A stretch of 64,000 nt of DNA from JBEKCD01 sp050015055 (GTDB lineage Archaea; Thermoproteota; Bathyarchaeia; Bathyarchaeales; Bathycorpusculaceae), in the NCBI GenBank assembly GCA_050015055.1, contig JBEKCD010000006.1, positions 143,283-207,282 on the forward strand, given 5' to 3'. The notes under the pieces were generated by a model. That model did not search any database. It was given only the letters and a program-made list of their open reading frames with translations, and was not told where the DNA came from. Made by a program: the position numbers and the translations under genes. How positions within the stretch are numbered: position 1 is the first letter of the stretch; every line of letters begins with the position of its first letter. This document shows positions 52,704 to 61,266 of this stretch, piece after piece.

Positions 52704-53969
52704 ATGACAGACTCTGCTGAGCTAGGGTTGTTTTCTGGTCGTTACTGGTCTCGGAATTATCTGTTGCTGTTGGCAATCGTGTTTTTTACTAATTTTGCGA
52801 GTTCGATGGTTTCAGGTTCTGCCGTGTTTTTTCTTGTCAAGTCTTTGGCAGTGACGCCTGAGGCTACGACTGAGTTTATCGGGGTGTTGATTTCTGTGAG
52901 CAGTCTGGCGATGATTTCGGGGAGTTTTGTTGGAGGTTTTCTGGCAGATAGGGTTGGTAAGAAGCTGACGATTGGTTTGGCTTGCGTGGTCTTGGCTCCA
53001 AGCTTGTTTTTTTATTCGGTCGTCACGAGTGTGTTCTTGGTTATACTCGGGTATTTTGTGCATATGTTTGCGATGGCCTTGTTTCAGCCGGCTTTCACGG
53101 CTTTTGTGGCCGATTTGAGCAGATTGAGTTCGAGGGGGAAAGCTTTTGGCGGGTTCAATTTGTTCTGGATGACTAGTACGGTGCCGGCGCCTTTGATAGG
53201 AGGCGTTTTGGTTGACAGTGTAGGGTTGCGGTTTCCGTTCATGATTGGTTCAGCCGTGGCCGTTGTTGGTTTGGTCGCTTCCTTCGGGCTCGTGAATGTT
53301 TCTGGCAGGGTTGTTCCTCTGGGCCAGGTTTCAGATATTCAGGCTGCAGAAAAGGCTCCGATGCCGTTGGCTAAGGTTCTGTGGCTCTTCGGTGCAATCG
53401 CTCTTCTCACGGGCTTGGCTAATGGGTTAGGTGGACCTTTGATCAGAGATTTTCCAATTTACAAGTTGGGTGTTGATGCCACACAGTTGGGCCTGATATT
53501 CTCGTTGGGTTCGGGTTTGGCGACAGCGCTTGTTCAGGTTCCCGGCGGATTCTTGGCGGATAGATTTGGCAGGAAACCTCTGTTGCTCGCAAGCTTGTTG
53601 GGGGCACCGTTTGTCGTTGGTTTGGCATTCACTGGATCACTTTTCCAGTTTATCCTTGTCAGTGTGGGTTTGTTTGCTTTTGGCAACCTCGGTTCTCCCG
53701 CATATCAGGCTTGGTTGATGGAGCTTGTGCATGACGCGCGGAGAGCGAGAGTTTGGGGGATAATTAACGCGGTGATGGGAGTTGGATCGTTTTTTGGGCC
53801 TTTCATCAGCACTTGGCTCTGGCAGACTCAGGCGTGGGTCGCTGTGCCGTTCATAGTGGCGGCTGTCCCGTGGGTTCTGCAGGTTCCGCCCATCTTGAAA
53901 CTAGTGGAAACCAAAACAAGAAGAAAACGCTCCCTTTCCAGTACACCTCCCACACCTTCCAGCGGGTAG
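52704..53969 (+). CDS. Major facilitator superfamily transporter
   Basis: Counting from ATG 52704 the protein has 421 residues and about 12 membrane helices. The MFS signature between helices 2 and 3 is GGFLADRVGKKLTIG, and its counterpart in the second half is GGFLADRFGRKPLLLAS. The cytoplasmic central loop is short. Nothing identifies the substrate. It lies between two carboxyltransferase genes, so a fermentation product such as propionate or succinate, or biotin, could be carried. The frame is open to a possible start at 52638. Confidence 0.88.
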   Translation: MTDSAELGLFSGRYWSRNYLLLLAIVFFTNFASSMVSGSAVFFLVKSLAVTPEATTEFIGVLISVSSLAMISGSFVGGFLADRVGKKLTIGLACVVLAPSLFFYSVVTSVFLVILGYFVHMFAMALFQPAFTAFVADLSRLSSRGKAFGGFNLFWMTSTVPAPLIGGVLVDSVGLRFPFMIGSAVAVVGLVASFGLVNVSGRVVPLGQVSDIQAAEKAPMPLAKVLWLFGAIALLTGLANGLGGPLIRDFPIYKLGVDATQLGLIFSLGSGLATALVQVPGGFLADRFGRKPLLLASLLGAPFVVGLAFTGSLFQFILVSVGLFAFGNLGSPAYQAWLMELVHDARRARVWGIINAVMGVGSFFGPFISTWLWQTQAWVAVPFIVAAVPWVLQVPPILKLVETKTRRKRSLSSTPPTPSSG

Positions 53970-54095
53970 CATGCATTATACTCTCGAATATTCAAACAAG
54001 CCATCAGAAATATCCTGGTGGACCATCAGAAATTAATAGAGCTTCACCTCATTTTTCCACGTTTGAGATAAGACGATTAAGGGAAGCTAACCCTC

Positions 54096-55640
54096 TTGGC
54101 TTCGAAACCCGTCAAAATCACTGATACCACTTTCCGGGACGCGCATCAAAGCCTACTCGCCACCAGAATGCGGACAGAGACGATGCTCCCGATAGCTGAG
54201 AAGATGGACGAGGTCGGTTTCTTCTCGCTGGAAGCATGGGGCGGGGCGACTTTCGACGTTGCAATTCGTTTTCTAGGCGAGGACCCTTGGGAACGTATCA
54301 GAAAGCTGAAGCAACATGTCAAAAAGACACCCTTGCAAATGCTCCTGCGCGGACAGAACGTTGTCGGTTACCGCAACTACCCGGACGATGTCGTCATAAA
54401 GTTCGTGGAAAAGGCTGCTGAAAACGGCGTTGACATTTTCCGAATATTCGACGCCTTGAACGACGTCAGAAACATGGAAGTCGCCATCAAAACAGTCAAA
54501 AAAGTCGGCAAGCATGCCCAGGGAACAATCAGTTACACGATAAGCCCCGTCCACACTGTAGGGCACTTCGTAGAATTCGCGAAAAGACTCGCCGAGCTGG
54601 ACTGTGACTCCATCTGTGTAAAGGACATGGCCGGCATGCTCGCACCGCAACCCGCGTACGACTTGATCACGGCTCTGAAGAAAGAAGTGGGTTTGCCCGT
54701 GCACTTGCACACTCACAGCACCAGTGGAATGGCGATGATGACCTACCTGCGTTCGTGCGAGGCCGGCGTTGATATCTTGGACACAGCTTTCTCGCCCTTG
54801 GCCTGGGGCACATCCCAACCGCCTGTGGAATCTGTCGTAGCAGGACTCAGGGGAACCCCGTATGACACCTGCCTAGACAGCGGGCTTCTGGATGAGATAG
54901 CACAGTATTTCCGAGAACTGCGCGAAAAATACTACGATCCGTTGAAGCTCATCGACCCGAAGGCTGAGAGAGTCGATGCCTCGATAATCGTTCATCAGAT
55001 TCCGGGCGGGATGTTTTCTAATCTCTTGGAGCAGCTTCGCGAGCAGAAAGCACTGGACAGGCTGAAGGAGGTGCTTGAGGAAGTGCCTAGGGTTAGGAAA
55101 GAATTGGGGTATCCGCCTCTCGTGACGCCGACCAGCCAGTTAGTGGGGATACAAGCTGTTCTGAACGTCATTTCAGGTAAACGGTATGGTATAGTGCCGA
55201 AAGAAGTAAAGGATTATGTCCGAGGCTTGTATGGAAAATCTCCAGCGCCGATAGACCCAAAAATCAAGAAGAAAATCATCGGCGACGAAGAACCTATAAC
55301 TGGCCGTCCGGCCGACCAGCTGGAACCAGCATTAGACAAGATACCAGACGATGTGAAGCCGTACCTGGAAAGTGAAGAAGACAAGATCACCTACGCACTC
55401 TTCCCTCAGACAGCTTTCGAGTTCTTCAAGACGAGAAAAGCCAAGTGCGGAGAGACGAAGTCGACAATAACGCCCGAGAGGCTTGCTGAACTCGAAGAGG
55501 TTGCGGCACTGTCGGCCACAATTGCCACTTTCACCTCATACAACTCGGGCTTGCAGGCACTTGTCCAACGCCGGCCCAAGGGTACGATATCGCCTTGGGT
55601 TCTCGCAGGTCGCCAGAACGTGACAGAAAGAGGCGCCTAG
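54096..55640 (+). CDS. Pyruvate/oxaloacetate carboxyltransferase (OadA/PycB/transcarboxylase 5S type)
   Basis: The 514-residue protein starts at TTG. It is a DRE-TIM-type carboxyltransferase: ITDTTFRDAHQSLLATRMRT, EAWGGATFDVAIRFL, MLLRGQNVVGYRNYPDD, the carbamylated lysine in CVKDMAGML and the metal histidines in VHLHTHSTSGMA. The C-terminal 100 residues form the PYC_OADA helper domain, and there is no biotin domain attached. It exchanges carboxyl between carboxybiotin and pyruvate/oxaloacetate. The biotin carrier begins two bases after its stop. With the 12S-type subunit it can make a methylmalonyl-CoA:pyruvate transcarboxylase; the other reading is PycB of pyruvate carboxylase. Confidence 0.92.
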   Translation: MASKPVKITDTTFRDAHQSLLATRMRTETMLPIAEKMDEVGFFSLEAWGGATFDVAIRFLGEDPWERIRKLKQHVKKTPLQMLLRGQNVVGYRNYPDDVVIKFVEKAAENGVDIFRIFDALNDVRNMEVAIKTVKKVGKHAQGTISYTISPVHTVGHFVEFAKRLAELDCDSICVKDMAGMLAPQPAYDLITALKKEVGLPVHLHTHSTSGMAMMTYLRSCEAGVDILDTAFSPLAWGTSQPPVESVVAGLRGTPYDTCLDSGLLDEIAQYFRELREKYYDPLKLIDPKAERVDASIIVHQIPGGMFSNLLEQLREQKALDRLKEVLEEVPRVRKELGYPPLVTPTSQLVGIQAVLNVISGKRYGIVPKEVKDYVRGLYGKSPAPIDPKIKKKIIGDEEPITGRPADQLEPALDKIPDDVKPYLESEEDKITYALFPQTAFEFFKTRKAKCGETKSTITPERLAELEEVAALSATIATFTSYNSGLQALVQRRPKGTISPWVLAGRQNVTERGA

Positions 55641-55641
55641 A

Positions 55642-56199
55642 ATGCCTGACTACGAAGTCGTCATAAACGGTAGACCGCGAAAAATCGAATTGGCTAGAAC
55701 GTCGCCTGACTCTTTTACGGCCAAGGTTGAGGGCAGGACTCGGCAAATCAAACTTCAAAGAGACGGAATCGCGTCAGAAAAAGCCTCTGTCATAGAAATA
55801 GACGGCAAAACCTACAGGATTGAACTGGCCAAAGGCGAACGGGGAAGAAAGATTTCTGTCAGGGTTGAAGAAGCCGGGTTTGAAGTGGAAGTCAAGACTG
55901 CCAACAGAGGACAGGCACTGACGAGTTTTGAACCGACACCGCGAGTTGCCACGAAGAAGACGGGGACGAACAAGAAGGTGGCGGTCGAGGGCGCGGTGAC
56001 TGCCCCTATGACTGGCAAGATAGTTAAGGTCAAGGTGAAGAAGGGCGACCAGGTCAAGGCCGGTCAAGTCTTGTGCGTGATTGAAGCCATGAAAATGGAA
56101 AACGAAATTTCGGCGCCTAGAGCCGGGACGATTCAAGAGGTAAACGTTGCTGAGATGACGCCTGTGAACGAAGGGGAAACGCTCTTCGTGATAGTTTAG
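55642..56199 (+). CDS. Biotin carboxyl carrier protein
   Basis: The 185-residue protein has a C-terminal biotinyl domain (about 112-185) with the lysine in VIEAMKMENEI and the flanking VTAPMTGKIVKVKVKKGD. The first 90 residues are a beta-rich region with short repeats (EVVINGRPRKIELA, SVIEIDGKTYRIELA) that probably docks the carrier to the carboxyltransferases. It is longer than the 1.3S subunit of Propionibacterium (about 120) and similar to the archaeal and clostridial gamma subunits. It is coupled to the 5S-type gene and convergent with the mutase. Confidence 0.93.
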   Translation: MPDYEVVINGRPRKIELARTSPDSFTAKVEGRTRQIKLQRDGIASEKASVIEIDGKTYRIELAKGERGRKISVRVEEAGFEVEVKTANRGQALTSFEPTPRVATKKTGTNKKVAVEGAVTAPMTGKIVKVKVKKGDQVKAGQVLCVIEAMKMENEISAPRAGTIQEVNVAEMTPVNEGETLFVIV

Positions 56200-57914
56200 A
56201 ATATGGATGGCGGTTTGTACTCGCCGAAAACCTCGCGCAGGATGCCGCATATCTCGCCTAGCGTTGCGTATTCCTTCACGGCTTCGATTATGAAGGGCAT
56301 CAGGTTCACGTTTTCCTGTTCAGCCGCGCTTCGGAGCTTGTGCAAGTCTTCCCTTGTCTTGGCTTCGTTTCTTCGCTGCTTGACCAGTTTCAACTGTTCA
56401 ACGAGTCTTTTTTCAATCGTTGGGTCAATCTGTAACAGTTTCATCGGAACCTCCTCTTCGCTCAGGAAGTCGTTCACGCCTACCACGGTTCGCTTCTTGG
56501 TTTCAACCTCCTTCTGGAAGCTGTAGGCGCTCTCGGTGATTTCCCGTTGCATGAATCCTTTCTCGATGGCTGCAACTGCCCCGCCCATGCCGTCGATGTG
56601 TTCAATGTACTTCTGGGCTCTCTCTTCAATCTCGTTCGTCAGAGACTCGGCGTAGTACGAGCCTGCCAAGGGATCTGCAGTTTCTGTTACGCTACTCTCG
56701 TGAGCGATTATCTGCTGTGTTCTCAATGCAACGGTGACTGCCTGTTCACTCGGTAGCGCGTAGGCTTCGTCAAAAGAGTTCGTGTGCAGGGACTGCGTTC
56801 CGCCCAAGACGGCTGACAAAGCCTGTAACGCCACGCGTACGATGTTGTTATAGGGTTGTTGAGCCGTCAGTGAAACACCAGACGTCTGAGTGTGGAACCG
56901 TAGCATCCAGGAGCTTGGGTTTTTGGCTCCGAAGCGGTCCTTCATGATTCGTGCCCATAGACGTCTTGCGGCCCTGAACTTTGCTACTTCTTCGAGGAAG
57001 TTGCTGTGTGCTGCAAAGAAGAATGACAATCTGCCGGCGAATCCGTCCAAGTCCAGTCCTCTGTCAACGGCAGCTTGCACGTACGCGATGGCGTTGGCGA
57101 GTGTGAATGCAACTTCCTGAACTGCCGTGGAACCCGCTTCGCGGATGTGGTAGCCGCTTATGCTGATAGTGTTCCACTGAGGCATGCTTCGGGAGCAATA
57201 CTCGAAAATGTCTGTTACCATGCGCATCGAGGGCTTTGGCGGGAAAATGTACATGCCCCTGGCAACGTACTCTTTCAGAACGTCATTCTGAACGGTGCCC
57301 CCGAGTTTGGCTTGTTTACCTCCCTGCTTCTGTCCCACGATAGCGTACATTGCGAGCAGAACGTTTGCTGGAGCGTTAATGGTCATTGAAGTCGTGACCT
57401 TGTCCAGGGGGATTCCGTCAAAAAGGACTTCCATGTCTCGCAGCGTGCTCGCACTTACACCCACTTTGCCGACTTCGCCCAGTGCCATCGGATGGTCGCA
57501 GTCGTAGCCGACTTGTGTTGGAAAGTCAAAGGCCACGCTCAAGCCAGTTTGACCGTGGCTGAGCAGATACTTGAAGCGCTGGTTTGTCTGCTCTGCAGTT
57601 CCGAAGCCTGCGTATTGCCGCATCGTCCAGAGTCTCGCTCGGTACATCGTTGGATAAACGCCTCGGGTGAAAGGAAAATCTCCTGGAAAACCCAGATCAT
57701 GCAGGTAATCGACGTTTGCAGCCTCAATTGGAGTGTAAACTCGGTTTACAGGTATGCGAGAAGTTGTCGAAAACTCGCCTCTCTCTGGAAGCTTGTCAAA
57801 GCTTTTCAGAACGGTCTCTGCTTCCCATTTTTCCCTGCGCCGAGAGATTTCATCCAATTTTTGCTTGTCGTATATCAACAACGGCACCTTAAGCCTAGAC
57901 TCACTGGGAAGCAT
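56196..57914 (-). CDS. mcmA1: Methylmalonyl-CoA mutase, catalytic (large) subunit
   Basis: From ATG 57914 the protein has 572 residues, a TIM-barrel substrate domain without the cobalamin-binding domain. Diagnostic stretches are YPTMYRARLWTMRQYAGFGT, GLSVAFDFPTQVGYDCDHP, TSMTINAPANVLLAMY, ISGYHIREAGSTAVQEVAF and ADPLAGSYYAE. The Tyr in YPTMY and the arginine downstream favour methylmalonyl-CoA over isobutyryl-CoA as substrate. The B12 subunit (about 140 residues) must be encoded elsewhere. It isomerises methylmalonyl-CoA and succinyl-CoA. Its last codons overlap the biotin carrier gene by four bases on the opposite strand. Confidence 0.93.
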   Translation of the reverse strand: MLPSESRLKVPLLIYDKQKLDEISRRREKWEAETVLKSFDKLPERGEFSTTSRIPVNRVYTPIEAANVDYLHDLGFPGDFPFTRGVYPTMYRARLWTMRQYAGFGTAEQTNQRFKYLLSHGQTGLSVAFDFPTQVGYDCDHPMALGEVGKVGVSASTLRDMEVLFDGIPLDKVTTSMTINAPANVLLAMYAIVGQKQGGKQAKLGGTVQNDVLKEYVARGMYIFPPKPSMRMVTDIFEYCSRSMPQWNTISISGYHIREAGSTAVQEVAFTLANAIAYVQAAVDRGLDLDGFAGRLSFFFAAHSNFLEEVAKFRAARRLWARIMKDRFGAKNPSSWMLRFHTQTSGVSLTAQQPYNNIVRVALQALSAVLGGTQSLHTNSFDEAYALPSEQAVTVALRTQQIIAHESSVTETADPLAGSYYAESLTNEIEERAQKYIEHIDGMGGAVAAIEKGFMQREITESAYSFQKEVETKKRTVVGVNDFLSEEEVPMKLLQIDPTIEKRLVEQLKLVKQRRNEAKTREDLHKLRSAAEQENVNLMPFIIEAVKEYATLGEICGILREVFGEYKPPSIF

Positions 57915-57967
57915 AAAAGAATTGTCGGAAAGCTGCACTTTCCAAAAGCTAATTGGGGCACTGAAAC

Positions 57968-57976
57968 AGATATATA
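57968..57976. promoter_or_regulatory. Shared TATA element between divergent mutase and MoaD-like genes
   Basis: GATATATAG is nearly symmetrical. Read rightward, transcription would begin near 58000, ten bases before GTG 58010. Read leftward, it would begin near 57945, thirty bases before ATG 57914. One box may serve both directions. Confidence 0.45.
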
Positions 57977-58009
57977 GCGACCTCAAATCTACATAATAAT
58001 GACGTCCTG

Positions 58010-58309
58010 GTGCCTGGTTTGAGAGTTAAGGTTGAGTACCTGGGTCACATCAAGAACATATTGGGGAGCAGACGAGAGGAGGAGATTGACGTGGAAGACA
58101 ATGCATCAATCAGCGACTTGCTCACGGTGCTTTCTGAGAAGCATGGGGAGTCGTTCAAAAAGGCCCTTTATGAAGCCGGAGGCAAGGACATAAAGTCAAA
58201 TTTCATAGCCACGGTTAACGGTTACCTGCTTAATCAGTTGAACGGGGTCGAAACAAAACTCAAGAACGGAGACCACGTGGTCCTAATGCCCATCGTGAGC
58301 GGTGGCTGA
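58010..58309 (+). CDS. MoaD/ThiS family sulfur carrier protein
   Basis: The 99-residue protein has the ubiquitin-like fold of MoaD: VKVEYLGHIKNILGSRREEE, ISDLLTVLSEKHG, FIATVNGYLLNQLNG and DHVVLMPIVSGG. The C-terminal Gly-Gly is present for thiocarboxylate formation. It would deliver sulfur for molybdo/tungstopterin synthesis, needed by the AOR at 40657, or for tRNA or other sulfur transfer, as SAMP proteins do. The start is GTG at 58010; TTG 58019 is possible. The M24 peptidase follows after 62 bp. Confidence 0.88.
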   Translation: MPGLRVKVEYLGHIKNILGSRREEEIDVEDNASISDLLTVLSEKHGESFKKALYEAGGKDIKSNFIATVNGYLLNQLNGVETKLKNGDHVVLMPIVSGG

Positions 58310-58371
58310 CAGAGGGACAAAGCATTTTAGGTTAGAATTCTAAACGGCTTCTTTTGTGACGGTGAAAAACT

Positions 58372-59445
58372 TTGGACAGGGTAGATGCTCTGAGGGAATT
58401 GGCCTTCGAGAAGAAGGGTTTCGACGCGTTTTTGGTTGGCAACGAAAAAAACCTGTTGTATTTTACCGGAACTCCGGGCGCGTTCTGCTTGCTGATTCCA
58501 AAAAAGGGCAAAAACACGCTCTACGCGTATGGTGTCAATTATGAGCAGACGAAAGCGGAGGCAAAAGGTTTCAAGGTTGAGCTTCTCAAAGTGGGCGAAA
58601 AACTGACTGAAAGATTGTCCTCGCTGCTCAAAGCTTCCAAGGTGGAGAAGATTGCGTCAGACACGTTGAGCTGTGATTTCTACCGCTTGCTTGCAAAGGG
58701 TTTCCGCGGACGCGCAAGGTTGAAGGTGCAGAGTGGTCTCATCTGGAAGTTGCGCAGAGTGAAAGATGAAGAAGAAATCCGACTTATGCGAAAAGCCGGA
58801 ATGATTACTGGTGCAGGCATGAAGGCAGCATATGAGACCATAAGACCTGGAGTTACCGAAATTGAGGTTGCAGCGGAAATCGAGCAGGCGATGCGCAAAG
58901 AGGGCGGATGGGGAACAGGGTTCGAGACGATAGTTGCGTCAGGTGTCCGTTCCGCTTATCCACACGGCGGGTGCGCTGACCGAAAAATCCGTGCAGGCGA
59001 TCTTGTTGTTGTGGACATAGGCTCCAGTTATGAGCATTACCTTTCAGATATGACAAGGACAATAGTGGCTGGGAAGCCTTCGGAAAAACAGGCGGAAATT
59101 TACGAAGTTGTCAAAGCGGCTCAGCAAAAGGCCCGTCAAGCCATAAAAGCAGGGGCAAAAGGCAAAGACATAGATCAAATAGCCAGGAAAACAATACAGG
59201 ATGCAGGGTATGCGCAGTATTTCGTCCACGGCCTAGGCCACGGCGTGGGCCTGGACATTCATGAACCTCCCGCGTTCGCAGCGACGAGCAAAGATGTACT
59301 GGTTGTCGGCAACGTTATGACGAACGAGCCTGGCATATACATCCCGAACTTTGGAGGCATTCGCATTGAAGACACTGTCCTGGTACGAGAAGGCAACGCT
59401 GAGAAACTTACGAAGGGTCCGTATACGCTGGAAGCTGAAAAATAG
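58372..59445 (+). CDS. M24 family metallopeptidase (Xaa-Pro dipeptidase/aminopeptidase P-like)
   Basis: The 357-residue protein starts at TTG and has the creatinase-like N-terminal domain (about 1-125) and the pita-bread catalytic domain. The five metal ligands are visible: Asp in LVVVDIGSSYEHY, Asp in LSDMTRTIV, His in HGLGHGVGLDIHEPP, Glu in MTNEPGIYIP and Glu in GIRIEDTVLV. It cleaves Xaa-Pro bonds with Co, Mn or Zn in the cytoplasm. Length fits archaeal prolidases (about 350). Confidence 0.92.
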   Translation: MDRVDALRELAFEKKGFDAFLVGNEKNLLYFTGTPGAFCLLIPKKGKNTLYAYGVNYEQTKAEAKGFKVELLKVGEKLTERLSSLLKASKVEKIASDTLSCDFYRLLAKGFRGRARLKVQSGLIWKLRRVKDEEEIRLMRKAGMITGAGMKAAYETIRPGVTEIEVAAEIEQAMRKEGGWGTGFETIVASGVRSAYPHGGCADRKIRAGDLVVVDIGSSYEHYLSDMTRTIVAGKPSEKQAEIYEVVKAAQQKARQAIKAGAKGKDIDQIARKTIQDAGYAQYFVHGLGHGVGLDIHEPPAFAATSKDVLVVGNVMTNEPGIYIPNFGGIRIEDTVLVREGNAEKLTKGPYTLEAEK

Positions 59446-59501
59446 CTGACCATAAACTTTTTTTCATTCTTCGCGCAAGAGTCTACCGAGGAGTTGAGTT
59501 T

Positions 59502-60059
59502 TTGGACAATAAGGCTGTGATTGTTCTTGATATGCTGAACGACTTCGTCACCGGAGGTTTGAAGTGTGAGAGATGCATGCACATCATTCCAAACCTGAAG
59601 AAGTTGGTAGTGGCCGCACGTAAACGCAAGGTGCCGGTCATCTACAGTAACGACGCTCATCTTCCTGTTGATGAAGAGGTCGTTGAAAGATGGGGAAAAC
59701 ACGCCATAAAGGGCACGAAGGGGGCTGATGTTATTCCTGAGCTCAAACCTCAGAAAGCAGACTACATTGCTGAAAAGCGAACGTACAGCGGCTTTCACGA
59801 AACTGGCTTGGACATGCTTCTCAGGAGCCTGTATCATGGAGAAGGCGTCAGGGCGGTCATTCTGACGGGGTTGCACACCAACATATGCGTGAGACACACG
59901 GCCGCCGACGCATTCTTCAGGGGCTACAAAATAATAGTTGCGAAGGACGGCGTGGAAGCTTTCACGAAAGAAGACCATGAGCAAGGATTGGAATATTTGA
60001 GAAACATTTACAGTGCAAAGATTCTGACGGTAGATCAGATCATTAGGAGTTTCGGTTAA
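59502..60059 (+). CDS. Isochorismatase-like cysteine hydrolase
   Basis: The 185-residue protein starts at TTG. It shows the catalytic set of this superfamily: Asp in VIVLDMLNDFV, Lys in AEKRTYSGFHETGLD and Cys in LTGLHTNICVRHTAADAF. The cis-peptide preceding the cysteine loop is typical. Members include nicotinamidases, N-carbamoylsarcosine amidases and isochorismatases; the sequence resembles the nicotinamidase-like archaeal members most, but the metal triad DxHxH is only partly present (YSNDAHLP), so the substrate is uncertain. Confidence 0.87.
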   Translation: MDNKAVIVLDMLNDFVTGGLKCERCMHIIPNLKKLVVAARKRKVPVIYSNDAHLPVDEEVVERWGKHAIKGTKGADVIPELKPQKADYIAEKRTYSGFHETGLDMLLRSLYHGEGVRAVILTGLHTNICVRHTAADAFFRGYKIIVAKDGVEAFTKEDHEQGLEYLRNIYSAKILTVDQIIRSFG

Positions 60060-60270
60060 GCCTGTCTTCGGGACCCTCGCGCGCTGGAGAGAATGGGACC
60101 AGGGAATCTTTCAGGATCAAACTGGAACGATCTTGTCGTATCGCACCTGTATCAGAAGACGCGCTTTTCATCAAAACGGAGAAATCTAAATAAGAAATTG
60201 GGTCCACAATGGTTTGGAAGAATTTTTCGTCCTGTTTTTTTGTAGATTCGATTCAAAAAAGGAAGAAAAA

Positions 60271-60390
60271 CTTAAAAGCAACATATGCATGAATACTGGA
60301 ACTTGAATGAGGGAAGATGGTAGTTGTATTTTTCTCCCTTCTCTCCTTTCTCCCCTCGTGAGTAAAACTGCCATCTTCCCTCATCTTCAA
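60271..60390 (+). ncRNA. Promoter-preceded long hairpin, candidate small RNA
   Basis: CTTAAAAG at 60271-60278 is a TATA-like box; a start of transcription would fall near 60298. There begins ATGAGGGAAGATGG (60307-60320), perfectly complementary to CCATCTTCCCTCAT (60371-60384). The stem extends inward to 19 pairs with one wobble. The 40-base loop is almost all pyrimidine followed by a short purine end. TTGAA/TTCAA flanks add an outer stem with a two-base bulge. The flavodoxin gene 130 bp further on has its own TATA box (60477), so the hairpin seems to be a separate unit. A mobile-element relic or a transcription terminator are alternatives. Confidence 0.4.
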
Positions 60391-60476
60391 TTTAAGGCGA
60401 TCTTTTGACACTTATAGGTTGTGGAACAATGTTCTATTCTTGCCAAAAACACGCGTTTGGGCAGAATGACTTAAGA

Positions 60477-60484
60477 CTTAAAAC
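60477..60484 (+). promoter_or_regulatory. TATA box for the flavodoxin gene
   Basis: CTTAAAAC lies 37-44 bp before ATG 60521; GAGGT at about 60512-60516 is the ribosome site. Confidence 0.5.
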
Positions 60485-60520
60485 ATAATATGGGCATAAG
60501 AACTCGAGGCGTGAGGTAAT

Positions 60521-61000
60521 ATGGCGAAAGTTCTAGTTGTGTACTATTCCGAGACTGGGAATACGGAGAAAATGGCGTTGGCGGTTGCCGACGGTGTCAA
60601 ACAGGTTAAGAATGTTGAGGTGATTGTGAAGAAGGTTGAACAGGCAAGCCTTGATGATATGTGCTGCGCTGAGGGCATCATAATGGGTTCACCAACATAT
60701 TACGGGCAAATGTCGGGCAAACTCAAGGATTTCATCGACGGCTCGGTGAAGATACATGGGAAACTCGAAGGAAAAGTCGGAGCGGCTTTCACAAGCTCAG
60801 GGGGGACAGCGACGGGTGCGGAAACCACGTTGCTCTCGATTCTTGAAGCCATGCTGGTTCACGGCATGATTATTCGGGGAAGATCGGATGACATACATTT
60901 CGGCGCGGTAGCCGTAGGCGCACCGCACGCGAAAGAGATTGAGTACTGCAAGGAACTCGGGAGAAGAGTCGCACATCTTGTTCTCAAGCTTGAGGAATAG
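60521..61000 (+). CDS. Flavodoxin-family protein
   Basis: The 159-residue protein is a short-chain flavodoxin/WrbA-type fold: phosphate-binding loop VVYYSETGNTEKMA, the second FMN loop GSPTYYGQMSGKLKDFID, and AAFTSSGGTATGAETTLLSI. It binds FMN and carries one or two electrons, or reduces quinones as WrbA does. It has its own promoter. In this window it could exchange electrons with the AOR, Hdr or NfnB-like systems, but nothing links it to one of them directly. Confidence 0.88.
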   Translation: MAKVLVVYYSETGNTEKMALAVADGVKQVKNVEVIVKKVEQASLDDMCCAEGIIMGSPTYYGQMSGKLKDFIDGSVKIHGKLEGKVGAAFTSSGGTATGAETTLLSILEAMLVHGMIIRGRSDDIHFGAVAVGAPHAKEIEYCKELGRRVAHLVLKLEE

Positions 61001-61266
61001 CGTTTGATTTTCGGGGTTTATCAGAAAAGCGCGTAACGTGAACACTATGGTTCTTCTGGTTTTTGGAGAAGTTGACCCGATGGTTACCCAAACGGGTTCA
61101 GGTCCACCCATGCACGCTGTGCGCGCGCAGTACAAGAGAGCCGAGAAAAATGTGCCACATGGTTACAAGATTGATGTATATCAGCGCCGCGCGCGCTATA
61201 CTGTGGATCTGCCAGAAGCCTCCTGGGTTTCACGTGCTTTGAAGCTTTCTAGCGCCTGCCGGTTCT

